From a virus: a DNA stretch of 28,507 nt. The notes beneath the pieces are model-generated. The model worked only from the letters and a program-made list of their open reading frames with translations. It did no database searches and had not been told where the DNA came from. The stretch covers positions 1-28,507 of IMG/VR virus record IMGVR_UViG_3300048033_001438; one strand, 5' to 3'. This document shows, piece after piece, positions 1-7,012 of this stretch. The translations under genes and the position numbers were made by a program. The number at the start of each line of letters is the position of its first letter. The stretch's first letter is position 1.

Positions 1-106
1 CCTTTCAAGTTTTTCTGAGCTTTCATAAGCTTGGTGAGTTCTTCTCTGGCTTTAGCTTTTTTAGGATTTAATTTATCTTTGATTTTGCCAAGAATACCTT
101 CGTCAA
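1..106 (-). repeat. Coding repeat unit, copy 2
   Basis: This stretch is nearly identical to 286-391, with an offset of 285 bp (95 codons). It encodes the second Lys-rich unit of the truncated polyprotein, beginning at the LDE^G site. Differences are few and mostly at codon third positions, which suggests recent duplication or gene conversion. More copies may lie beyond the window edge. Confidence 0.85.
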
Positions 107-899
107 GTTCTGCTTCTTCTTCTTCTTTCACTACCCGAATACCTTTAAAGTTTTTTCTAATCGCGGCCATCTTGGATTCTATATCATCAAGTTTTAGCCA
201 CAGCTTATCGCCTTTGTCAAGTATCTCTTGGGCCTTGTCACCATCTTCTTCTTTATCAGCTTTAGCTTGTATTTTATCAAGTACTCCCTTCAAGTTTTTC
301 TGAGCTTTCGCGAGTTTAGTAAGTTCTTCTCTGGCTTTAGCTTTTTTAGGATTTAACTTATCTTTGATTTTGCCAAGAATACCTTCGTCAATTGATTCAA
401 ATGTCATTATAGCATCTTTAGCATTTTTAAAGTATTCTACTCCACTAGATGAACCACCATCAAGTTTAATCTTATCTTTTTCGATAGATACATCAATTAC
501 TGATCCCATGCCAAAATCAATTTGATTTCCTTTAACAGTGCCACCAGCCTTTTTCGCTGCAGCTAGGACCTTTTTAATGTCTGAAGCAGAAGCTTCTTCA
601 AGTTCTGCTGATTCAACTTTATACTCTTTTCCTTGAAACTTAAATTTTTTCTTACCAGCCTTTTTAGCATCAGTAACAGCTTGTCCAAAGGCGTTACCTT
701 CTTCAACATCGTCTTCTACTTCGTCTTTAGATTCAACCTGCTTTTTTTGTTCAGGATCTTCTTTATCGTCAACAGCGTGCAAATCTACAAAGTCCTTATT
801 GGCCTTTTGTACTTCAGTTTCGGTTTTGATTTTATTTTTTTCTAAAAGTTCTGCAACTGTTTCGGCCACAGACTTTGTGATTTCGTCATTCATTTTCAT
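1..899 (-). CDS. Repetitive polyprotein with prohead-protease-like sites (3' end outside window)
   Basis: I do not recognise a named family. The frame opens at ATG 899 (ATG 893 is an in-frame alternative) and is still open at base 1, so about 299 residues are visible and the C terminus is missing. The N-terminal third is acidic. Two copies of a Lys-rich helical unit starting (L/I)DEGILGKIKDKLNP begin at residues 170 and 265, 95 codons apart, separated by an acidic linker. Sites of the T4 prohead protease type, (L/I)xE before a small residue, follow E102 (LEE^A), E172 (IDE^G) and E267 (LDE^G); the last two lie exactly at repeat starts. A late promoter at 918-925 lies just upstream, with GGAAA about 10 nt before the ATG. 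Inference: a cleaved internal head protein. Confidence 0.72.
   Translation of the reverse strand, partial: MKMNDEITKSVAETVAELLEKNKIKTETEVQKANKDFVDLHAVDDKEDPEQKKQVESKDEVEDDVEEGNAFGQAVTDAKKAGKKKFKFQGKEYKVESAELEEASASDIKKVLAAAKKAGGTVKGNQIDFGMGSVIDVSIEKDKIKLDGGSSSGVEYFKNAKDAIMTFESIDEGILGKIKDKLNPKKAKAREELTKLAKAQKNLKGVLDKIQAKADKEEDGDKAQEILDKGDKLWLKLDDIESKMAAIRKNFKGIRVVKEEEEAELDEGILGKIKDKLNPKKAKAREELTKLMKAQKNLK
286..391 (-). repeat. Coding repeat unit, copy 1
   Basis: First copy of the 285-bp-period repeat inside the truncated polyprotein gene. It encodes the Lys-rich unit that begins at the IDE^G site (residues 170-173). Confidence 0.85.
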
Positions 900-917
900 A
901 GTAGGTATTTCCTTTGT

Positions 918-925
918 TATTTATA
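918..925 (-). promoter_or_regulatory. T4-type late promoter for the repetitive polyprotein
   Basis: Exact TATAAATA on the minus strand, the T4 late promoter element read by the gp55 sigma factor. It ends 18 nt before ATG 899, so the predicted leader is about 13 nt and starts near GGAAA. It lies only a few bases beyond the stop codon of the preceding gene. Confidence 0.75.
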
Positions 926-927
926 TT

Positions 928-1302
928 TTAAGCGGATTCTGTGGCCGCCATTTGTTTTAGTTTTTTAAGTCTTTCTTGCTCTGCCTTTTTCATTGCAGGG
1001 ACAAGTTTTCTAGCAAGTTTTTTGGCTAATTGCGTTTTTGCTTGTAGCTTTTTGTCAATTGCAGATTTAGCTGCAAAAGTCATACTGTTATAGTCTTTTC
1101 CTCCCGAAAGTTTTTTACGGACAATGTCTCTTGCCTTTTGCTGAGCTCTCTTTTTAATTTTTTCAGAAGAAGCTTTTTTCTTCATTGCGATTTTTCTTTT
1201 CATCGCAATTTTAGGAGCAAGCCGCTTCATAATACGACTACGCTTTATTCTTTGTTGAGGAGTTAAAGGCTCTTCAATAAGATATTCTACAAAAGTAATC
1301 AT
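928..1302 (-). CDS. Highly basic putative internal head protein
   Basis: 124 residues, dominated by Lys and Arg (for example KRKIAMKKKASSEKIKKRAQ), with few acidic residues outside the first 12. Such a composition fits a DNA-binding protein. ATG 1302 is chosen because its A is shared with the TAA of the upstream gene (TAATG coupling); a longer frame back to 1380 would lie inside that gene. The N terminus reads MITFVEYLIEEP, which resembles T4 capsid-targeting peptides ending in an (L/I)xE cut site. I recall similar KIA(R/M)KRKIAMKK proteins in other marine phages, usually without a function. Inference: packaged with DNA in the head, like the basic internal proteins of T4. Confidence 0.75.
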   Translation of the reverse strand: MITFVEYLIEEPLTPQQRIKRSRIMKRLAPKIAMKRKIAMKKKASSEKIKKRAQQKARDIVRKKLSGGKDYNSMTFAAKSAIDKKLQAKTQLAKKLARKLVPAMKKAEQERLKKLKQMAATESA

Positions 1303-1607
1303 TATCCGGCTGTTCCTCCTAACATAAAAAGAGTACTTCCAATTATTCCTGTAATAATTGCTGTAAGCGCAATCCACCAAATTTTATTGAGTACTCCCAT
1401 TGATAATTCAACATCGTGTACTTTTGTTTCAACCGTGCGTAAACGGTCTTCTACATCTTGAAGCTTACGATGCTGTTCTATATTTAGCTGTTCAAGACCT
1501 GACAATTTTTCTTCTGCTCTCGCAATAGAAACTACAGCATCGGCGAGCTTATCTATTTTCTCTTCGATGCGGTCTAGTCTTGTTGATTCGCCTTTATTCA
1601 TTGTCAT
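1302..1607 (-). CDS. Coiled-coil protein with C-terminal membrane anchor (XhlA/holin-like layout)
   Basis: 101 residues. Residues ~8-68 show heptad-like spacing of Leu, Ile and Val with charged residues, indicating a coiled coil. Residues ~77-97 form one hydrophobic segment (IWWIALTAIITGIIGSTLFM), followed by a short Gly-rich tail. This cytoplasmic coil plus C-terminal anchor is the arrangement of XhlA-type haemolysin/holin-associated proteins, but the resemblance is in layout only. ATG 1607 is the first start; ATG 1601 is an alternative. No Shine-Dalgarno sequence is visible upstream. It lies between two putative head proteins in the operon fed by the late promoter at 2975-2982. A role in lysis or at the membrane is inferred, not shown. 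Confidence 0.7.
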   Translation of the reverse strand: MTMNKGESTRLDRIEEKIDKLADAVVSIARAEEKLSGLEQLNIEQHRKLQDVEDRLRTVETKVHDVELSMGVLNKIWWIALTAIITGIIGSTLFMLGGTAG

Positions 1608-1614
1608 AGAATTT

Positions 1615-2961
1615 TTATTTTACTGCTTTACCTTTTAGCTTAGATAGAACATTCATGATTACACGTGGATTTAAACCTGAACCTGACATGGCGTTATTAA
1701 TGTCACTCCACATATACTTATCTTTATTAGATTCTTCAATTGATTCTTTTAGTTTAACATCAACTTTACCAGTGATAAGTTTATCATCTATTTTAAATAG
1801 TTTCGCGGCTTTCTTAATAGCAGTTACAGTGTTAGCCGCTTTAACAACAACCTTTTGATTCTTTTTAAGTTTGTTGACTGGTTTAATAACTATTACTTCC
1901 CAGCTTTTAATCGCTTCATCGAGCTCGGTGGCTTCAAGCTTAGCTAGCTTAGATTTAAGCATCTTAATATACTTATCTTTTCCACCATATTGTTTAATCA
2001 TCTTGGGTGATGGGTTCTTAATCAAATCTTTTAAAGATTTAATATCAAGTTCTTTGTCAGATGCTTCTTCAAGATCAGTAGCTTCGCCCATTAGCTTAGC
2101 CTTATTGTCGTGGTACCACGCCTTATCGGCCACTTCAGCAGCTCCACCAATCTTAGAAGCAGCCATTTTAGCGCCTTGCCATTTTCGCCATGCCTTTGAC
2201 GGGCTTAGTCGCTTGCCTGTCTTTTTATCATAAATAATCCAATCCGCGGTTGCTTCTTCAAGATCAACTGAGTCTTTAAGTACAAACTTAACTTCTTTTG
2301 CACCTTTAAAAAATTTAATTAACTTAGGATCGTTTGGAAAAATAATTTCATCGTCTTCGAGTTGCTCAATTTCACCTTTATACTGTGGAAACTTTTTCTC
2401 TGCTTGTTTAATAAACGCTTTAATACTTCTTGGATTATAAACAATGGCTCGATTTTCGTCTATAAATTTTGTATATGCTTCTCTAATAACAGAAGGTTTA
2501 GTAAAGTCTACATCTTCATAAATAAAGTCTTTATTAAAATCTTTACCTAATGCAATCGAACATACTTTTTCGATACGAAGCTTTTTCATTTGTGTTGATT
2601 CAGTCATATCTCCAAACATACCATTTGTGTAATCTTGAATTTTTTTCAACCTATTTTTATCATTGGGATTATCAATGTATTTAGCATAAGCTTTTTGGAA
2701 TTCAGCATCATCCATGACTTTATCAATAATTCCGCCAATCTTTTTAGCAGAAGCTTTAAGCGATTTAATAATATCTTTAACAGAAGCTTCAGCGACTTCT
2801 TCATTTTTACGACCTCGTAATTCCAAAGATAGATCTCTTACGATCTTTTTAGCCTTTGGATTAGATACTCCTTTAAAAATATCTATAAACGCTTGAAGCT
2901 GTTTTATATCAAGTAAAGATAATTGTTTTTGGTTGATTTCTGTAATTTCCATAGTTCCCAT
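1615..2961 (-). CDS. Putative internal head polyprotein with four prohead-protease-like sites
   Basis: 448 residues; no family recognised. The protein is rich in Lys and Glu and appears built from several small modules. Candidate prohead-protease sites follow E236 (LEE^A), E299 (LEE^A), E349 (LDE^A) and E410 (IEE^S). The segment after E349 looks like a compact alpha/beta unit, and the segment around 238-285 has a Trp-rich KTGKRLSPSKAWRKWQG patch. ATG 2961 is in frame with a second ATG at 2952. The intervening GGGAACT and the shared start sequence with the ATPase gene at 9927 make either start possible. It is the first gene after the late promoter at 2975-2982. Inference: cleaved during head maturation; function of the fragments unknown. 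Confidence 0.75.
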   Translation of the reverse strand: MGTMEITEINQKQLSLLDIKQLQAFIDIFKGVSNPKAKKIVRDLSLELRGRKNEEVAEASVKDIIKSLKASAKKIGGIIDKVMDDAEFQKAYAKYIDNPNDKNRLKKIQDYTNGMFGDMTESTQMKKLRIEKVCSIALGKDFNKDFIYEDVDFTKPSVIREAYTKFIDENRAIVYNPRSIKAFIKQAEKKFPQYKGEIEQLEDDEIIFPNDPKLIKFFKGAKEVKFVLKDSVDLEEATADWIIYDKKTGKRLSPSKAWRKWQGAKMAASKIGGAAEVADKAWYHDNKAKLMGEATDLEEASDKELDIKSLKDLIKNPSPKMIKQYGGKDKYIKMLKSKLAKLEATELDEAIKSWEVIVIKPVNKLKKNQKVVVKAANTVTAIKKAAKLFKIDDKLITGKVDVKLKESIEESNKDKYMWSDINNAMSGSGLNPRVIMNVLSKLKGKAVK

Positions 2962-2974
2962 TAAGTTATAAATC

Positions 2975-2982
2975 TATTTATA
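2975..2982 (-). promoter_or_regulatory. T4-type late promoter
   Basis: Exact TATAAATA on the minus strand, 13 nt before ATG 2961. The predicted +1 leaves an 8-nt leader to the first ATG or 17 nt to the second (2952). The promoter is followed by GATTTA, as is the one at 9959-9966. Confidence 0.8.
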
Positions 2983-2988
2983 CGATTG

Positions 2989-4938
2989 TCACCCTCCAAA
3001 TTCATGGCCGGCAACTCTTTTCATTTGTTTTTTATATTCGTCAAAATCTGGTTTTTTCTTATAAAGCTTAATTGAAATTTCATTGCGGTCCTTACCTTTA
3101 ATTCGCCATTTAAATCCCTTTTCCAAATGTTCAGGTTTAGTTGTCTTAACTACACGCCGTTTGAAACCATCTTCCCAAGGTTCGCTTTTGCCTTCACCTT
3201 CATTTAAGCCTGCTCTTTTTCCCCAATCAAGAGATGTGTCGTCATCTTTAATTGGTCCACCTTTTGCCCAGGTATGACAAGAACGGGCAGAATGGCATTT
3301 GAAATGATGCATCCAGCAATAACCAAGTTCTCCATCTTTATCAGATGTTTTTCCTGGCATGCAATCTTTCATTCGAGAAGATATATCAAAAGCTACACAG
3401 TTTTCACATAGTGATTTTTTTGCTGCAGTTTCTGTTGTCTTCCAATACTTCGCAATATCTTTCCAATAAGTTCCTGGTTCATCAACATTTAATGGACCAT
3501 AGTTATATTTTTTAATTGTAGCATCGCGATTCTTTGTATTAGTTTCTAAATCTTGTGTTGCTACAGGACAAGATTCGCCTTCGTTCATATGCTTAGAACC
3601 TGCACCCATGTACTTATTATTTACAGGATCCCATTCAATTTCATCTAACTTTTTAGAAGATTCCTTTTTGACTTTTGCGGCTAAGTCTTTATCAGCTCCA
3701 CCCCAAGTACCTTTGCTTTTAGTAATAAAGGAATTAACTCGAGCAAATGCCCATTGGTGTGGTGTTGCTCCTGGGCGATGCCCTGTTTTCCAAGCAGCCA
3801 TTCCACGATCAAATACTTTTTTGAGAATACCATAAGGCATGCCAGATTTTTCTGCTTTCTTTTTCAATCCAGCAATTTGCTTTTCTTCTAAAGGAGTAAG
3901 TTTTTTGTATGCTTTAACTAACTCGTCTGTACCTTGTTCTAGAGCTTCTTTTTCTACAAACTCACTGAACTTTTTACGATAAGCAATCGTATGTTTTGAA
4001 AGTTTTGTTTTAGCTCTTGCATCTCCAGGTGCAGGCTTATATGCCTTTGGATCGTCATCATCTAATTTAGCTTGTTTATTAAACTGTGCTTGACGCTTAG
4101 ATTTAGTAGATTTGGATAAACCTTTACCATAAGCTTTATTTAATTTTTCGCTTAACGAGTCAATAAAATACTTATCACCTTCTTCACAGATAATGAAGTT
4201 TGACTTACGTTCTTTTATGACTACTGGTACTTCACCGATATATGCAGTATCACCAATGTTAAATAATTCACCTGCGATATAGCGTTCGCGCTTTTCTGAA
4301 ACAGGTGGTAATTCAACGTGTTCACGGAAGTTTTTCTTTTCCTTTAATCCCATTCTTTTACGAAGCAGATTAAAGAGAGTCATGCCTTTACCGTATCCTT
4401 TTGGTATACCAAGCATAAACGATTTGAAGTCACCATCAATAGCTGCTTGACGCATTTTAGATGCACTCATTCCAGATACACCTTCAGCATCAGGATCACG
4501 TTCACCAGCAGATATTACATCAATACCATCTTTAAAGTCATAATATCCATGACGACCTTTGGCACCATTATATGTTGTAAGTAATTTTTGAAACTCCTTT
4601 ATACGATCTGAACCAACGACCATTATCAATTTAGTAAATCCTTGGTCATGCAAAATAGATGCGATATGCAATGCGGTCTTAGCGTTTTTATCTTCAACAA
4701 TGTTTCTTCCATGATTAGGAAACATTTTACGCATTACTTTAATTTTTTCTTTATATTCTAAAGGATTCTTTTTTGGATCGCTTGATTGAGAAGCGTAAAT
4801 ACGATAATCATTTCCAATTGCTGCAGCTGCAACTTTCGCTAACAACTTACCATGACCAATTGTAGGCGGATTAAAGCGACCAAAGGTAAAGACTACTTCT
4901 TTTTTCTTTTCTTCACTAAACTGTTTAAATGATTTCAT
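2989..4938 (-). CDS. Nucleotidyltransferase fused to further modules, putative packaged polyprotein
   Basis: 649 residues. Residues ~14-195 look like a cytidylyltransferase/NMNAT-type nucleotidyltransferase: FTFGRFNPPTIGHGKL carries the GxFxPxxxGH nucleotide-binding signature and GMSASKMRQA (156-165) matches the SxTxxR-type motif. Residues ~365-420 (YGILKKVFDRGMAAWKTGHR) form a module I recall from other phage proteins. Residues ~505-565 are Cys-rich (C511, C514, C526, C541, C548, C554), suggesting a zinc or Fe-S site. Candidate protease sites are LDE^I (433), MNE^G (453) and LNE^G (580). The N terminus MKSFKQFSEE closely resembles the T4 capsid-targeting peptide. It lies 7 nt after the ligase-like gene, in the same transcript. 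Inference: several activities delivered in the head; the substrate is unknown. Confidence 0.82.
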   Translation of the reverse strand: MKSFKQFSEEKKKEVVFTFGRFNPPTIGHGKLLAKVAAAAIGNDYRIYASQSSDPKKNPLEYKEKIKVMRKMFPNHGRNIVEDKNAKTALHIASILHDQGFTKLIMVVGSDRIKEFQKLLTTYNGAKGRHGYYDFKDGIDVISAGERDPDAEGVSGMSASKMRQAAIDGDFKSFMLGIPKGYGKGMTLFNLLRKRMGLKEKKNFREHVELPPVSEKRERYIAGELFNIGDTAYIGEVPVVIKERKSNFIICEEGDKYFIDSLSEKLNKAYGKGLSKSTKSKRQAQFNKQAKLDDDDPKAYKPAPGDARAKTKLSKHTIAYRKKFSEFVEKEALEQGTDELVKAYKKLTPLEEKQIAGLKKKAEKSGMPYGILKKVFDRGMAAWKTGHRPGATPHQWAFARVNSFITKSKGTWGGADKDLAAKVKKESSKKLDEIEWDPVNNKYMGAGSKHMNEGESCPVATQDLETNTKNRDATIKKYNYGPLNVDEPGTYWKDIAKYWKTTETAAKKSLCENCVAFDISSRMKDCMPGKTSDKDGELGYCWMHHFKCHSARSCHTWAKGGPIKDDDTSLDWGKRAGLNEGEGKSEPWEDGFKRRVVKTTKPEHLEKGFKWRIKGKDRNEISIKLYKKKPDFDEYKKQMKRVAGHEFGG

Positions 4939-4945
4939 TTTGCTA

Positions 4946-6190
4946 TTATCGTTCCCAGCCTTTAATTACGTCTTTGCTGAAATTGTTCATAGAGAATTCC
5001 ATACGATCAACTAATTTAACTGCTCCATTTGTTGCTCGGTCAATCGCAACAAATCCTTCTGAACCTGTTACTTTAAAACCATTGCGAGTACGAACAAACG
5101 TATCAATCTCTTTTAGCTTATCTAATTTATTTATAATGATTAATTTGGCATCAACTATTGCGTTCATTAAGTCAAACATAAGAACTAGATTTTTTCTGTT
5201 TTCCTTTGAAAAGAATTTCATTTCTTCTTCTTGCTTTTTTAACACGGCAAGCTTACCCTTTTCACTTTTACGCTTTTCGTATTCTTTCTTATACTTTTGA
5301 TCAAACCAAGCAATAAGATCTTGAACGTGTTTAGTAGTACTTGCAATTCTTTCACCTTTACGAACAAGAGTATTATTGAATGTTTCAATCTTAACCGCAA
5401 GATCTAAATTGTTTTCAAGTTCTGTAAGTGTAGTTGATTTAATCTTTTGAAATATTTTACCTGCCTTTGAAAGTGCTTCAGTTACTTCTTCAGTATCAAC
5501 CTTTGTTAACGTTGCAGTACCAGAAAGATCTTGTAAATCAGCGTCTTGGTACCATACACTTGGTTTCTTTTTGAGTCCTTTTATGTTAACACCAAAGGAT
5601 GCTTTCATCGAAGAAAAGTCTTTACCTTTATAGGTTGTATGCCATACAACACCAAGATTTGCCTTAAGCATTGTTTTAGCAAGATCTGATTTAGCAGGAA
5701 CTGCATAAACAATTGTGTTAGGTTGAAAGGTGATAAACTTTTCGCCGTCAATTGTTTCGCTATTTAAGTCACCCTTTGTAAACATTACATCACCCTGAAT
5801 AACATCTTTGATTCCAAGATCTTTTAATTCGTTAAATGCTGTAACTAACTTTTCAGCAAGATCTCCAGATGTATCTGCACGAACATCTGCTTCTGATTTA
5901 TAGACCTTAGGGTCTTTATTGAAGATGCCTTTTTTAGCAACAAAGAATTGACCATCGCTAGGATCGGTGCCAGCGAAAACTGCAGGTGCTCCATCCCATT
6001 TTACAGTAACATCAGTTGAAGAATTAGTATTACCCGCAAGCATATCCCTTAGTGAACGTAATGCAAGGATTGCTTCCCTTGCACCTTTTACACCAGCATA
6101 AATTACGCGGTCTTCGATATGTGTCATATGAACATTCTTACCTGCCTTAGATGCTTCTAATAATTCTATGTATGTGCTAAATGATTTCAT
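4946..6190 (-). CDS. KxDG ligase/nucleotidyltransferase-like protein with capsid-targeting-like N terminus
   Basis: 414 residues. VTVKWDGAPAVFAG (61-74) matches motif I (KxDG) of the covalent nucleotidyltransferase superfamily, which includes ATP-dependent DNA and RNA ligases and capping enzymes; K64 would be the adenylated lysine. FFVAKKG (82-88) and DVIQGDVMF (129-137) are placed like later nucleotide-binding motifs. I believe phage proteins of this kind are catalogued as a DUF (DUF6267), but I cannot confirm that. Residues ~300-335 are a charged coiled coil. The N terminus MKSFSTYIELLEAS ends in an LLE^A cut site. The start is fixed by TAATG coupling to the cupin gene. Activity on nucleic acid is an inference from motif I. 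Confidence 0.8.
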   Translation of the reverse strand: MKSFSTYIELLEASKAGKNVHMTHIEDRVIYAGVKGAREAILALRSLRDMLAGNTNSSTDVTVKWDGAPAVFAGTDPSDGQFFVAKKGIFNKDPKVYKSEADVRADTSGDLAEKLVTAFNELKDLGIKDVIQGDVMFTKGDLNSETIDGEKFITFQPNTIVYAVPAKSDLAKTMLKANLGVVWHTTYKGKDFSSMKASFGVNIKGLKKKPSVWYQDADLQDLSGTATLTKVDTEEVTEALSKAGKIFQKIKSTTLTELENNLDLAVKIETFNNTLVRKGERIASTTKHVQDLIAWFDQKYKKEYEKRKSEKGKLAVLKKQEEEMKFFSKENRKNLVLMFDLMNAIVDAKLIIINKLDKLKEIDTFVRTRNGFKVTGSEGFVAIDRATNGAVKLVDRMEFSMNNFSKDVIKGWER

Positions 6191-6486
6191 TAAATAAACT
6201 CTTTAAATGATTTAAACTGTGGTTCTTCAATTTCTAAAACTAAATTACTATCACCTGCTTTATAAATTCTGTGATATTCCATTTTAGGAATAGTTAAAAC
6301 ATCGCCTTCTTCTAATTCAATAGGGATATTATTATCCATTTGAAAAAACCAGCCGTTACCTTCTAATACTGTAACGATACGATCAGCTTTGTCACGATGC
6401 CAAACTAATTCGTGAGAATCGGTATTTGACTCAAATACGCGTGTTTTAAAACGTCCTTTTACTGTGTCTGTGTATGGTTTGCTCAT
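6190..6486 (-). CDS. Small cupin-fold protein with C-terminal SFKEFI tail
   Basis: 98 residues. The WHRD segment with a downstream VLEGNGW, then EEGDVLTIPKMEYHRI, follows the two cupin motifs: metal-binding His/Glu, a Gly-Asp turn, and a C-terminal His. ATG 6486 is chosen because it follows the upstream stop by one base; longer frames would run inside that gene. The last residues are FKSFKEFI, strikingly like the N-terminal SF(K/S)xF targeting peptides of neighbouring proteins, but at the C terminus. The stop overlaps the ATG of the ligase-like gene. Similar cupins occur in other marine phages in my memory, with no assigned substrate. Confidence 0.8.
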   Translation of the reverse strand: MSKPYTDTVKGRFKTRVFESNTDSHELVWHRDKADRIVTVLEGNGWFFQMDNNIPIELEEGDVLTIPKMEYHRIYKAGDSNLVLEIEEPQFKSFKEFI

Positions 6487-6487
6487 A

Positions 6488-7012
6488 TTACCAAAAAAAC
6501 GACCCTCCGCCTTGTAAACCCAATTGATCAGCGTATCGTGGAAGATTACACGACCAATATCCTGGTTTTGTTTTATCTTTCTTAGCAGCACAATTGTGAC
6601 GTGCTGCAAATGATTTTCGTGCAGCTGGATCACTTATCTTTGCCTTAAGGCCAGATGTATCTCCAAACTGAACTTTAATTACGTTACCTTTATCATTTTT
6701 AACATAGACGAAAAACTTTTTCTTACCGCCTCGTTTTGGTTTGTTAAGTTCAACCTTTTTACCTTTATACTCAGCAGCTTCATCGATGAAGGGATGATCT
6801 AATGGTACTTCTTCACCTTCGTATAAACCAAATTCACCAATATCAGTTGATAGTAAATAATCATCAAACTCAGTTAATTGAACAGATTCTTTTAAACTTC
6901 TAGCATAAGAAAATAGCTTATAGTAGTTTTCAGAATGAGGACGAAAAATATTATGAGCCAATGGAATTTGGTTCTCCTTATGGAATCTTAATGCTGCTTC
7001 AAGTTTACTCAT
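6488..7012 (-). CDS. Two-domain phage protein with a predicted protease site at the domain junction
   Basis: 174 residues; I recall the family from other phages but no function. Residues ~17-65 contain an IPLAHNIFRPHSENYYKLF-type domain. Residues ~82-174 contain KGKKVELNKPKRGGKKKFFV, then KSFAARHNC (C141) and PGYWSC (C155), a basic domain that may bind metal. IDE^A (after E78) is a good prohead-protease site and falls exactly between the two. ATG 7012 gives an 8-bp ATGAGTAA overlap with the upstream stop, the same overlap used by the dCMP deaminase gene; ATG 7024 is an alternative. Inference: an internal or assembly protein of the head. Confidence 0.75.
   Translation of the reverse strand: MSKLEAALRFHKENQIPLAHNIFRPHSENYYKLFSYARSLKESVQLTEFDDYLLSTDIGEFGLYEGEEVPLDHPFIDEAAEYKGKKVELNKPKRGGKKKFFVYVKNDKGNVIKVQFGDTSGLKAKISDPAARKSFAARHNCAAKKDKTKPGYWSCNLPRYADQLGLQGGGSFFW

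Noticed and set aside
31-303. Plus-strand open frames opposite the late genes
   Set aside because: Ser/Phe-rich translations are mirror images of Lys/Glu-rich minus-strand genes.
5128-5135. TATAAATA on the minus strand
   Set aside because: It lies inside the ligase-like gene with no start codon suitably placed downstream; probably coding sequence by chance.
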